From: Pistricoccus aurantiacus
GTDB lineage: Bacteria > Pseudomonadota > Gammaproteobacteria > Pseudomonadales > Halomonadaceae
DNA length: 64,000 nt
NCBI RefSeq assembly: GCF_042682565.1
Contig: NZ_JBHUIC010000013.1
Strand: one strand, 5' to 3'
Within the stretch, counting starts at the first letter, position 1. The number at the start of each line of letters is the position of its first letter. This document shows positions 34,701 through 43,230 of this stretch, piece by piece. The position numbers were made by a program, and so were the translations under genes. Under the pieces are notes generated by a model. That model had not been told where the DNA came from and searched no databases. It saw only the letters and a list, made by a program, of their open reading frames with translations.

Positions 34701-35087
34701 TCACCCCTGTTCGCTCAATTGCCAGTCCTTGGCCATATCCGGCAGGAAGGCCTCCACCGCGGCGGTGGCGATGACATGGGTGGTGTCCTGATCCGGATCC
34801 TCGACGTTCAGCCCGCCATGCACCGCGGTGACTTCGGCTCTACCGCGGGGCAGTTCGGCGGCTAAGGCTTTAGTATCCACCTTGCCCGGCTCCTGCACGC
34901 CGACGGTCACCTGCACCCGCATCAGGGTGTGGTCGTAACCCAGAGCCTTGAACAGCACGATGGAGGAATGGTGCAAGGCGTCCTGGATCGCCCGGCTGGC
35001 GGCCTTGGTGTAGTCGAGGCCGTAGAGGTCGTTGCCGGTGCCCATCTCGAGAATGACGCGCTTTTCCTGTTGCGATGCGTTAGCCAT
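34701..35087 (-). CDS. Lin0512 family protein (second of tandem pair)
   Basis: 128-residue protein matching the Lin0512 family of conserved hypothetical proteins: GTGNDLYGLDYTKAASRAI, a central VQVTVGVQEPGKVD strand and a C-terminal VIATAAVEAFL. The family has no established function. It is a paralogue of the upstream gene, with which it overlaps by 8 bp. Confidence 0.75.
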   Translation of the reverse strand: MANASQQEKRVILEMGTGNDLYGLDYTKAASRAIQDALHHSSIVLFKALGYDHTLMRVQVTVGVQEPGKVDTKALAAELPRGRAEVTAVHGGLNVEDPDQDTTHVIATAAVEAFLPDMAKDWQLSEQG

Positions 35088-35433
35088 GAGTCGGCTCCAT
35101 GTCGAAAGAAACCTTGAGGGCGACGTTGGCGATCACGGTGACGCCGCTGCCGTCCGGCCTGGGCACGTCGAGCCCGCCCTTCACCACCTCGACGGATGGC
35201 TGGCCGTAAGGAAAGTTGCCCAGCAGAGCGTCCTTGTCCACTTCCTCGGGCTTCTGCACCCCCACCTCCACGTCGATGATCATCGCGGTCTTGGGAAAAT
35301 CGAAAAGCTCCGCCACGTTCAAGGAGTTATGCCAAAGCGCATCGCGAATCGCGCGAGATGCCGCCTCGGTATAGTCTTCCCGACGCAGGGACGTGCCCAT
35401 GCCGAACTCGGTTACCACACGCTTTTTGGCCAT
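35080..35433 (-). CDS. Lin0512 family protein (first of tandem pair)
   Basis: 117-residue Lin0512-family protein: MGTSLRREDYTEAASRAIRD, IIDVEVGVQKPEEVDKDAL and a C-terminal VTVIANVALKVSF. GGAGGCAAG just upstream fits the ATG at 35433. The two paralogues share the AASRAI-DAL-H-S block and VGVQ-P core, suggesting that they form a hetero-oligomer. Function unknown. Confidence 0.75.
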   Translation of the reverse strand: MAKKRVVTEFGMGTSLRREDYTEAASRAIRDALWHNSLNVAELFDFPKTAMIIDVEVGVQKPEEVDKDALLGNFPYGQPSVEVVKGGLDVPRPDGSGVTVIANVALKVSFDMEPTHG

Positions 35434-35561
35434 CTTGCCTCCTGATTTCGTTTCGCTCGCGAACCATATCCCGTAATGTCATCGTATCGCGATTCATTCG
35501 GCAGCATAGGCAATCCGTGTGATCTTGTCGCTGTCTTCCTCATGGTACTGGAGCTTGATTC

Positions 35562-37379
35562 ATGACCGATTCCGACACCGTCTCCATCAATACCCCCGCC
35601 GAGCGCATGGCCGCCCTGCGCGCGGCCATGCGCGAGCATGCCATCGATGCCTGGTGGCTGCCCTCCTCCGATCCGCACAACTCCGAATACCTGCCGGAGC
35701 ACTGGGAAGGCCGAGCCTGGCTGTCCGGTTTCGACGGCTCCGTAGGCATTCTGACCATCACCCAGGACGCCGCCGGATTATGGGCGGACAGCCGCTACTG
35801 GGTGCAGGCGGAAACGCAGCTTGAAGGCAGCGGCATCGAGCTGATGAAGCTCAAGCAGGGCCAGGCCAAGGCGCCCATCGAATGGCTGGCGGCTCAGCTA
35901 TCCGACGGCGCTACCCTGGGCTTCAATGCTCAGGTAGTGTCCCTGGCCAACGCCCGGCAGATGGAGGAAAGCCTCGCGCCGAAGGGCATCAAGCTGCGCG
36001 GCGACCTGGATCTGCTGGATGTGATCTGGCCGGATCGTCCGAGTCTGCCTCAGGCGCCGGTCTACGCCCATCCCGAGAAATACGTGGATGGTACCCGGGC
36101 AGAACGGCTGGCCAACCTACGCAAGGCCATGACGGATCACGGCGCGGACTGGCACCTGCTCTCCACCCTGGACGATATCGCCTGGCTGACCCAGCTGCGC
36201 GGCGCGGACGTGGACTTCAATCCGGTGTTTCTCGCCCACCTGCTGATCGGGGCGAGCGAGGCCACCCTGTTCATCGCCCCGGGCAAGCTCGACGAGACGC
36301 TGACCCGAGATCTCGTCCAGGACGGTATCGAGATTGCGGACTATGCGGACTGGCAGGAGCGACTGGGAGCGCTGCCGGAGAATAGCCGGGTGCTGCTGGA
36401 CGCGGCCAAGATCACCCTGGGCACCCGCCAGGCATTGCCGGAAAGCGCGGCGCTGGTGGAAGCCTATCAGCCCAGCACCCTGGCCAAGGGCTGCAAGAGC
36501 GCGAAGGATCTGGAACATGTGCGCCGCACCATGGAAGAAGACGGCGCGGCCCTGTGCGAGTTCTTCAGCGAATTCGAGGGGGCCCTGGCGAGTGGCGAGA
36601 CCCCCACGGAGCTCGACGTGGATAAGCGCCTGACCGCCAAGCGCAAGGCCCGGGATGGCTTCGTTTGCCTGAGCTTCTCCACCATCGCCGCCTTCAACGA
36701 AAACGGCGCCCTGCCACACTACCATGCCACCCAGGAAGCGCATTCCGTGATCCAGGGCGACGGCCTGCTCTTGATCGACTCCGGCGGCCAGTACCTGGGG
36801 GGCACCACGGACATCACTCGAGTGATCCCCATCGGCGAGCCAAGCAGCGCCCAGCGGGAAGATTTCACCCTGGTGCTCAAGGGCACCATCGGCCTCTCGC
36901 GCGCGCACTTTCCGGAGGGCATTCCCGCACCCCAGCTCGACGCCATCGCCCGGGCGCCGCTTTGGACCACCGGTCGAGACTACGGCCACGGCACCGGTCA
37001 TGGCGTGGGCTACTTCCTCAACGTCCATGAAGGCCCCCAGGTGATCGCCTACTCCGCCTCGGCGGCACCGCACACCGCCATGCGCGAAGGCATGATCACC
37101 TCCATCGAGCCCGGGGTGTATCGACCCGGCCAGTGGGGGGTACGTATCGAGAATCTGGCGGCTAACCGTCAGGCGCCGGAAAGCGAGTTCGGCGACTTCC
37201 TGCGCTTCGAGACTTTGACCCTCTGTCCCATCGACACCCGCTGTATCCAGCGCGATCTGCTCGATCAAAGCGAGATCGACTGGCTCAACGCCTATCACGC
37301 GGAGGTGCGGGAGCGGCTTGCGCCCAAATTGACCGGGGCGGCCCTGGACTGGCTGGAGAAGCGTACGGAGGCGATCTGA
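35562..37379 (+). CDS. M24B aminopeptidase P family protein
   Basis: 605-residue Xaa-Pro aminopeptidase of the long, three-domain (XPNPEP1-like) type: two N-terminal creatinase-like domains (about 10-145 and 160-310) and a C-terminal pita-bread domain with the dimetal site. Ligands seen: Asp in LLIDSGGQYLGGTTDITR (about 406-422), His in YGHGTGHGVGYFLN (about 471-484) and Glu residues in ITSIEPGVYRPG and VRIENLA. Cleaves N-terminal residues before proline in peptides. A clear terminator follows 11 bp after the stop. Confidence 0.88.
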   Translation: MTDSDTVSINTPAERMAALRAAMREHAIDAWWLPSSDPHNSEYLPEHWEGRAWLSGFDGSVGILTITQDAAGLWADSRYWVQAETQLEGSGIELMKLKQGQAKAPIEWLAAQLSDGATLGFNAQVVSLANARQMEESLAPKGIKLRGDLDLLDVIWPDRPSLPQAPVYAHPEKYVDGTRAERLANLRKAMTDHGADWHLLSTLDDIAWLTQLRGADVDFNPVFLAHLLIGASEATLFIAPGKLDETLTRDLVQDGIEIADYADWQERLGALPENSRVLLDAAKITLGTRQALPESAALVEAYQPSTLAKGCKSAKDLEHVRRTMEEDGAALCEFFSEFEGALASGETPTELDVDKRLTAKRKARDGFVCLSFSTIAAFNENGALPHYHATQEAHSVIQGDGLLLIDSGGQYLGGTTDITRVIPIGEPSSAQREDFTLVLKGTIGLSRAHFPEGIPAPQLDAIARAPLWTTGRDYGHGTGHGVGYFLNVHEGPQVIAYSASAAPHTAMREGMITSIEPGVYRPGQWGVRIENLAANRQAPESEFGDFLRFETLTLCPIDTRCIQRDLLDQSEIDWLNAYHAEVRERLAPKLTGAALDWLEKRTEAI

Positions 37380-37389
37380 TCCAATAAGA

Positions 37390-37414
37390 AACGCCGGCAC
37401 TGGCCGGCGTTTTT
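37390..37414 (+). terminator. Intrinsic terminator after the aminopeptidase gene
   Basis: Nine-base-pair stem AACGCCGGC / GCCGGCGTT with 4-nt loop ACTG, followed by TTT. Lies between convergent genes and may serve both. Confidence 0.85.
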
Positions 37415-37434
37415 ATGAGTCCCCGTGATACCGG

Positions 37435-38208
37435 CTAATCCAAGGTCTGCACTCCGCCGCCGTTGACGAACAGCACCTGGCCGCTGACCCACTTCGAGAT
37501 GGGGGCGGCGAAGTAGAGCACCGCGCCGGCAATATCCTCTACCTCTCCCAATCGCTCGAGGGGCGTGTGCTTGAGCATTTCCTTTTCTCGTTCCGGAGTC
37601 AGCACCGAGGCCAGGGCGTCGGTTCTCACTGCGCCGGGGCCTACGGCATTGATGCGGATCTCCGGGCCGTAGTCGTGGGCGAGGTTGGCGGTCATGTGGT
37701 TGACCGCGGCCTTGGAAGAGGCGTAGGCACTGATCGCCGGGCTCTTGTTGATGGAACTCATCGACGACATGTTGATGATGGAGCCGTAGCCCGCCTTCTT
37801 CATGTGCGGGGCGCACAGTTGGCATAGCCGCCAGATGCTGAAGACGTTTAGCTGGAAGACGCCAGCGAACTGCTCGACGTTGATATCGAAGGGGCTTTCC
37901 CGACCGGCGCCACCGCCGCCGGCGTTGTTGACCAGCACATGAATACCGCCGAAGGTCTCCACGGTCTTGTCCACCAGGGCGACGAGGTCTTCGTCCTTCG
38001 TCACGTTGCAGGATACCGCCAGGGCGCTGCCGCCCTGGTTCTCGATTTCCTCGACCACCCGCCGGGCGTTTTCTATGTTGAGATCCGCCACTACCACCTT
38101 GGCTCCGTGAGCGGCGAGCATCAGGCTCGAGCCGCGGCCGATGCCGTTGCCGCCGCCGGTGACGATGGCCACCTTGTCCTGCAGGCTGAGTAGATCATTG
38201 TTTCTCAT
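37435..38208 (-). CDS. Short-chain dehydrogenase/reductase
   Basis: 257-residue classical SDR: TGGGNGIGRGSSLML cofactor motif, NNAGGGG, catalytic Ser in SIINMSSMSS, YASSK (about 160-164) and a C-terminal GGGVQTL tail. Resembles 7-alpha-hydroxysteroid-dehydrogenase- and glucose-dehydrogenase-like SDRs. The frame is open to 38568, but the ATG at 38208 with AAGGAAGAA in front begins the conserved Rossmann strand; the upstream extension is the antisense/out-of-frame shadow of the BLUF gene. Substrate unknown. Confidence 0.85.
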   Translation of the reverse strand: MRNNDLLSLQDKVAIVTGGGNGIGRGSSLMLAAHGAKVVVADLNIENARRVVEEIENQGGSALAVSCNVTKDEDLVALVDKTVETFGGIHVLVNNAGGGGAGRESPFDINVEQFAGVFQLNVFSIWRLCQLCAPHMKKAGYGSIINMSSMSSINKSPAISAYASSKAAVNHMTANLAHDYGPEIRINAVGPGAVRTDALASVLTPEREKEMLKHTPLERLGEVEDIAGAVLYFAAPISKWVSGQVLFVNGGGVQTLD

Positions 38209-38314
38209 CGTTCTTCCTTGATCGAGCGTTGGTTGGTCGTTCCCCGAATCAGCGGTTGCGCCGAACGCTTCCTGGGACACTGGCCGGATCGAGTCGTTCC
38301 TTTCAAAGCCCGCT

Positions 38315-38752
38315 TCAGCCGTGCTCCGCTTCCAGCAGGTGCGCCTGCAACAGTTCGTAGACCTGCTCGCCGGCGAGCCTTTCTCGGTCGAAACCGGACT
38401 CCTCGGCGAAGCTCGCGAATTCGTCGATATTCGTATCGTTTTCCCCGACGTAGGCCATGGCCCAATGGGAGAAACCGCGGGTTTCGGCGACTTCGAAGCT
38501 GAGCACGCTGACATGGGAATGGCGCTCGTCGCACTGAATGCGCTCGAAGGTTTCCTGCACCGCGTCATGAGGCCCTTCCAGCACCTGGGCGAAGCAGCCT
38601 CTGTTGAACATCAGGGCGCCGGTAACGTCCGCCTGCGTATTGTTGCGCCGGGAACAGGCCAGAATACCGGCGATTTCCTCGCGCAGTTTATCGTCGTTCT
38701 CGTCAATGCGGTTGCGACTGACGTACACCAGACGGTAAAGCGACTCTTGCAT
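38315..38752 (-). CDS. BLUF-domain blue-light sensor
   Basis: 145-residue protein made almost entirely of one FAD-binding BLUF domain. The photochemical triad of the family is present: Y10 (LYRLVYVSRN), N38 (RRNNTQADVTGAL) and Q56 (GCFAQVLEGP). The BLUF fold ends near residue 100 and is followed by an acidic helical tail (INDEFASF-like, then a stretch to 145) that could transmit the signal. It lies 15 bp after the GGDEF/EAL gene on the same strand, so light control of that enzyme by protein contact is the natural hypothesis. A lone BLUF protein acting through a separate partner is known in other bacteria. Confidence 0.85.
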   Translation of the reverse strand: MQESLYRLVYVSRNRIDENDDKLREEIAGILACSRRNNTQADVTGALMFNRGCFAQVLEGPHDAVQETFERIQCDERHSHVSVLSFEVAETRGFSHWAMAYVGENDTNIDEFASFAEESGFDRERLAGEQVYELLQAHLLEAEHG

Positions 38753-38767
38753 GATGGTATCTCCTAT

Positions 38768-40426
38768 TTAGTTGACCAGAGTAAGCGGCGCCGCACTGGA
38801 GGAACGCATGTAGTCCTCGATGGTTTCCGGCGCCATGGGTTTGGCGATGTAATAACCTTGGGCGGTGGTACAGCCGCCCCGGGACAGCTCCTCGTATTGA
38901 TCGAGGGTTTCCACTCCCTCGGCAACGGTCGCCATACCCAGGCTTTTGCCCATCGCCAGGATGGATCTCATCAGGGCCTTGGCCCGTGGCGATTGCTCCG
39001 CCTGCTGCAGGAAGGTGCGATCGATCTTGAGCTTGCTGAAGGGAAAGCTGTTGAGATAGCTCAAGGAGGCGTAACCGGTACCGAAATCGTCCATGGCGAT
39101 GCCTACCCCCAGCGCTCTGATCGCCCACAAGCGCTTCATTACCGCTTCGGAATTGCCCAGCAAGGTGCTTTCGGTGATTTCGAGCTCCAATCGCTCCGGC
39201 GCCAGACCGCTGGTCTCGAGCGCCTTGGCGACGATGCTCACGATGTCGTCGTTTTCGAACTGCACCGGCGAGACATTCACCGCCACGTTCAACTCCTCGC
39301 TCCAGGTCATGGCCTCCCGACAGGCGGTGCGCATCACCCATTCACCGATATGATGGATCTCGCCGATTTCCTCCGCCAGAGGGATGAAATCCATCGGTGA
39401 GACGCGCCCCCGCTCGTGATGATCCCAACGGATCAACGCCTCGAACCCGCTGATTCGGTTGCCGGAAAGGGATTTTTGCGGCTGGTAGAGCAAGGAGAAC
39501 TGCCGTAACGCCAGCGCTCGGCGCAGGTCCAGCTCCAGGCTACGTCGCTCAAGAGCGCGATGCTCCAACGTTGGCTCGAAGAAGCACAGCCGCGAGCGCC
39601 CTTGGCGCTTGGCTTCATAAAGCGCCAGATCCGCGTGCTTGAGAAGCTCTTCCGGCTTTTCGGTGCCGTGGCCCAGAATCGCCACGCCGACGCTGGCGCC
39701 GCTGTTGATCTGATGTCCCTTGATCAGGAAGGGTCGCTGCATCAATTCCACCAGTCTTGACGCCACCGACCTCGCGCCATCCGGCTGAACACCCCGGGTC
39801 TGCAGGACGGCGAATTCATCGCCGCCCAGGCGAATCAGCTTGTCGCTTTCGCGTGTCACCGAGCGCATGCGCCGGGCGGCGAGCTTGAGCAGCTCGTCGC
39901 CGGTGGCATGGCCAAGGGTATCGTTGACCTGCTTGAAGCGATCCAGGTCGAGCAGAATCACCGCCGGGAATTGCTCGTCACGCTTGAGCCTTTCCCAGTG
40001 GCGCACCTGCTCGTCATACAGCAGGCGGTTGCCCAGCTCCGTCAGCGGATCGAGCCAGATGGAAGGGGTTTGAGAAACCTGGCCTGTCAGCGGCCAGTCC
40101 GGCAAGCTCAGCACCAGACGCCGGGGGCCGTCGCCGGCGGTCAGATACAAGGTCGTCGTTCTGTTGTCGCCGACCTGCAATGCCACGACGGCGGCAGTGT
40201 CGCTTTCCAGGCGTATCTTGAGCGCCATTCGCTCGCCGGCGCTGGCGCCATGGGCCCAGTATTCCAGCGGCGCAGTGCCCACCAACTGCCGGGGCTCGCC
40301 CAGGTTCAACTGGCTGGCAAAGGCCGGGTTGGCATAGGCGACCCGGCCCCGTTCATCGAGCATCGCCACGCCGACACTCGCTTGCTCCAGGCTCTTGACC
40401 AGCAAGGTTCCTTTCTCTGTATTCAC
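38768..40426 (-). CDS. PAS-GGDEF-EAL cyclic-di-GMP enzyme
   Basis: 552-residue cytoplasmic protein: PAS-like sensor (about 10-115), GGDEF domain with intact GGDEF at 201-205 (LIRLGGDEFAVLQ), and EAL domain with E329-A-L and the other catalytic segments NVSPVQF, ELEITESTLL, MDDFGTGYASLSYL and AEGVET. Both half-enzymes look catalytically competent, so it could make or degrade c-di-GMP depending on input. No membrane segment. The operon with the BLUF gene suggests light input in addition to PAS input. Divergent from the HIUase gene. Confidence 0.88.
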   Translation of the reverse strand: MNTEKGTLLVKSLEQASVGVAMLDERGRVAYANPAFASQLNLGEPRQLVGTAPLEYWAHGASAGERMALKIRLESDTAAVVALQVGDNRTTTLYLTAGDGPRRLVLSLPDWPLTGQVSQTPSIWLDPLTELGNRLLYDEQVRHWERLKRDEQFPAVILLDLDRFKQVNDTLGHATGDELLKLAARRMRSVTRESDKLIRLGGDEFAVLQTRGVQPDGARSVASRLVELMQRPFLIKGHQINSGASVGVAILGHGTEKPEELLKHADLALYEAKRQGRSRLCFFEPTLEHRALERRSLELDLRRALALRQFSLLYQPQKSLSGNRISGFEALIRWDHHERGRVSPMDFIPLAEEIGEIHHIGEWVMRTACREAMTWSEELNVAVNVSPVQFENDDIVSIVAKALETSGLAPERLELEITESTLLGNSEAVMKRLWAIRALGVGIAMDDFGTGYASLSYLNSFPFSKLKIDRTFLQQAEQSPRAKALMRSILAMGKSLGMATVAEGVETLDQYEELSRGGCTTAQGYYIAKPMAPETIEDYMRSSSAAPLTLVN

Positions 40427-40637
40427 CCGCGCGCTCCCTCGATAAAGTCCTCGTGAAAACGTTTATCGGCAACCGGTGAATACGCTTGAGAAGGTTTTTT
40501 AGGAAAAGCGCGACAGTTTCTAACAGGCGAAGCTTTACGCACTATTTGATAATCTTGAAGTAAGGGCCCGGCAAGCTGCATACTGCTACAGTAGTTGTAC
40601 AACAAGCTCGATCTCAATCAAGAAAAAGGAAAGCCTC

Positions 40638-41051
40638 ATGAAATTGCTGACTTCCACGCTGACCGGCATGGCGCTGCTGGGCGCCGCTACTCTGACCCAG
40701 GCCGCGGACAATCCCTTGAGCGTACACATACTCAACATCCAGACCGGTAAACCTTCCGGCGGCGTCGAGGTGGTACTGGAGAAACAGACCGACAGCGGCT
40801 GGGAAACGCTCAATCAGGCCACTACCGACGAGGATTCCGGACGCATCAGCGCGCTGTTTCCTGAAGGCGAGGAGTTCAGCGAAGGCGTCTATCGGGTGAC
40901 CTTCGAGACCGGCGACTATTTCGACGCCCAGGGCACCGACACCTTCTTCCCGGAAATCCCGGTGCCCTTCAAGGTCGAGAACACCGATCAGCACTATCAT
41001 ATTCCGCTGCTGCTTAGCCCCTACGGCTACTCCACCTATCGCGGCAGCTGA
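40638..41051 (+). CDS. Periplasmic 5-hydroxyisourate hydrolase (transthyretin-like)
   Basis: 137-residue HIUase: signal peptide (1-22, TLTQA-AD), then the family signatures LSVHILNIQTGKPSGGV (catalytic His at about 30), the DEDSGRIS segment with an arginine and the C-terminal YRGS tetrapeptide that completes the active site. HIUase hydrolyses the product of urate oxidase to OHCU. AAAAAGGAAAG precedes the ATG. No other uric-acid pathway genes are in the window, so its substrate source is unclear; secreted versions are known in enterics. Confidence 0.85.
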   Translation: MKLLTSTLTGMALLGAATLTQAADNPLSVHILNIQTGKPSGGVEVVLEKQTDSGWETLNQATTDEDSGRISALFPEGEEFSEGVYRVTFETGDYFDAQGTDTFFPEIPVPFKVENTDQHYHIPLLLSPYGYSTYRGS

Positions 41052-41171
41052 GACTCGCCGAATTCTCACTGGCCTCTCCTATGCCTTACGCCAATTGCTG
41101 CAGCGCTACGACGAAGGCTTTCTGCGAGCGCTTGCCCTACCTACTTCTCTTGCAGCGTCATTTTCGAGGCG

Positions 41172-42836
41172 TTATCGAGAGGCGAGTATCCAACTCGCCG
41201 CTTTTTCGGCGATCATCAGGGTCGGCGAATTGGTATTCCCGCTGGTGATGGTAGGCATGATGCTGGCATCGACGACTCTCAGGCCCTTGACACCCCTCAC
41301 GCGAAGGCGTGAGTCCACTACCGCCATGGGGTCGTCCTCAGGCCCCATCTTCGCGGTCCCCACCGGATGAAAGATGGTGGTACCGATATCACCGGCCAGC
41401 CGTGCCAGATCGTCGTCGCTCTGATACTGCACCCCAGGCTTGACCTCCTCGGGCTCGTACTTGGCGAACGCCGGCTGCCCGGCGATGCGCCGGGTGACCC
41501 GCAGCGAGTCGGCCGCCACCTGGCGATCCTCCGGCGTGCTCAGGTAGTTGGGCGCGATGGCCGGCGCCTGTTGTGGATCGCGACTCTTGATGCGCACCGT
41601 ACCCCGGCTGGTCGGGTTGAGGTTGCACACGCTGGCGGTGATCGCCGGGAAATCGTGCAACGGCTGGCCGAAGGCCTCCAGGCTCAGCGGCTGGACGTGG
41701 TACTCGAGATTGGGATGTTCATAGGCCTCGGCGCTGCGCGTGAAGGCACACAGCTGGGACGGCGCCATGCTCATGGGCCCGGAGCGCCTGAGGGCGTACT
41801 CCAGGCCAATCTTTGCCTTGCCCACCAGCGAGTTGGCCATGGTGTTGAGGGTCTTGGCCCCCCTCACCTTGTAGACCGAGCGGATCTGCAGATGATCCTG
41901 CAGGTTCTCGCCCACGCCGGGGAGCTCGGCCACCGCGGGAATGTCATGCTCGGCCAGCAGATCCGCGGGGCCGATCCCCGAGAGCTGCAGCAGCTGCGGT
42001 GAGCCGATGGCGCCGGCGCAGAGAATCACCTCGCGGTGGGCCGTCGCCACGGCACTCTCGCCGGCCCGCTCGAACTTCACGCCGCGGCAGCGCGGCTCGC
42101 CGCCCTCGTCGGACGAGAAGTCGAGCCCCAGCACCTGGGTGGAATGCCATAGGGTCATATTGTCACGCTTCCTGATCCCGCGCAGGAAGGCCTTGGAGGT
42201 GTTCCAGCGCCAGCCAGCTCGCTGATTGACCTCGAAGTAGTCGACGCCCTCGTTGTCGCCGCGGTTGAAATCGCGGGTACGCGGGATGCCGGCTTCCACG
42301 GCAGCGGTGGCGAAATCATCCAGTACCTGCCATTTCAGGCGCTGTTTCTCGACGCGCCATTCCCCACCATGGCCGTGATAGTCACGGTGGCCAGCATCGG
42401 CGTCACCACCGGCGTCCAGGCGATGGTGATCCTCATGCTTCATGAAGTCGGGCAGGCAGCTCTCCCAGCGCCAGGCGTCGTCGCCGGTGAGCTCGGCCCA
42501 ACCATCGTAGTCGCGGGCCTGGCCGCGGAGATAGAGCATGCCGTTGATGCTCGAGCAACCGCCCAGGATCTTGCCTCGGGGATAGATCAAGGAGCGGCCG
42601 TTGAGGCCCTTGTCTGGCTCGGTGCGGAAAAGCCAGTCGGTGCGCGGATTGTTGATGCAATAGAGGTAGCCCACCGGGACGTGGACCCAGTGGTAGTTGT
42701 CGCGGCCACCCGCCTCGATCAGCAGCACCCGGTTGGCCGGGTCGGCGCTCAGGCGGTTGGCGAGCAGACAGCCGGCGGTGCCGGCCCCCACCACGATGTA
42801 GTCGAAGGCTTGCTTGTCGTTGGAATGTTCAGCCAT
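41172..42836 (-). CDS. GMC-family FAD-dependent oxidoreductase (choline/alcohol dehydrogenase type)
   Basis: 554-residue glucose-methanol-choline family enzyme: N-terminal ADP-binding VVGAGTAGCLLANRL, the first GMC signature GKILGGCSSINGMLYLRGQ (split across about 82-100), the second signature GAIGSPQLLQLSGIG (about 270) and the C-terminal catalytic His/Asn region GTAKMG and TSGNTNSPTLMIAEK. It is not a close match to BetA and could oxidise choline, another alcohol or a polyol. ATG at 42836 chosen by homology; upstream in-frame codons are not conserved. It is followed upstream by an aldehyde-dehydrogenase relic. Confidence 0.82.
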   Translation of the reverse strand: MAEHSNDKQAFDYIVVGAGTAGCLLANRLSADPANRVLLIEAGGRDNYHWVHVPVGYLYCINNPRTDWLFRTEPDKGLNGRSLIYPRGKILGGCSSINGMLYLRGQARDYDGWAELTGDDAWRWESCLPDFMKHEDHHRLDAGGDADAGHRDYHGHGGEWRVEKQRLKWQVLDDFATAAVEAGIPRTRDFNRGDNEGVDYFEVNQRAGWRWNTSKAFLRGIRKRDNMTLWHSTQVLGLDFSSDEGGEPRCRGVKFERAGESAVATAHREVILCAGAIGSPQLLQLSGIGPADLLAEHDIPAVAELPGVGENLQDHLQIRSVYKVRGAKTLNTMANSLVGKAKIGLEYALRRSGPMSMAPSQLCAFTRSAEAYEHPNLEYHVQPLSLEAFGQPLHDFPAITASVCNLNPTSRGTVRIKSRDPQQAPAIAPNYLSTPEDRQVAADSLRVTRRIAGQPAFAKYEPEEVKPGVQYQSDDDLARLAGDIGTTIFHPVGTAKMGPEDDPMAVVDSRLRVRGVKGLRVVDASIMPTITSGNTNSPTLMIAEKAASWILASR

Positions 42837-42944
42837 GGCATGCTCTCGTTCGACATGCCGGTCATCCCGCCCCTTGGGTAGCGGTACTCGGTCAGACGGC
42901 GGAAGCCACCTCGCCGGCATGCCTGTCGGTCGTTGTGGAAGAAG

Positions 42945-43100
42945 TTATTTGAACGTCGGCATGACGAACTCGCGGGCCACACTGCCGCTCTCGGTGAAGC
43001 AGCGCTCGCCGTTGCCGAACTCACGATCGTCGATCAGCCGGATGGCGGCGGCCACGGCGGAGTCCATATCAGTATGGGATGCCAGCGCCACTGTCACCAT
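42945..43100 (-). pseudogene. Fragment of an aldehyde dehydrogenase, resembling MmsA
   Basis: A short frame read from about 43100 to a TAA at 42945 contains AAAIRLIDDREFGNGERCFT followed by ESGSVAREFV. This matches the block found near the C-terminus of methylmalonate-semialdehyde dehydrogenases (INDHEYGNGTCIFTRDGEAAR pattern), then breaks off. Both the catalytic part and the C-terminal end are missing. An aldehyde dehydrogenase between an alcohol oxidase and tartrate dehydrogenase would make sense as a former pathway, now deleted. The match rests on about 30 residues. Confidence 0.5.
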
Positions 43101-43230
43101 CCCCTAAAATCGGTGCAGGTGTGACTCAGCCCTGACCGGCGTTTCCCCAGAGTTGTCGTCGTTCATCACTACCCCTATGAGCTTCTGAAATAATCTGAGC
43201 TTCTGAAATAATCGCATCGATTTCAGCAAC

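Noticed and set aside
38209..38568. N-terminal extension of the SDR gene
   Set aside because: The extra 120 codons are Ser/Arg-rich shadow of the BLUF gene; the SDR fold and a ribosome-binding site begin at 38208.
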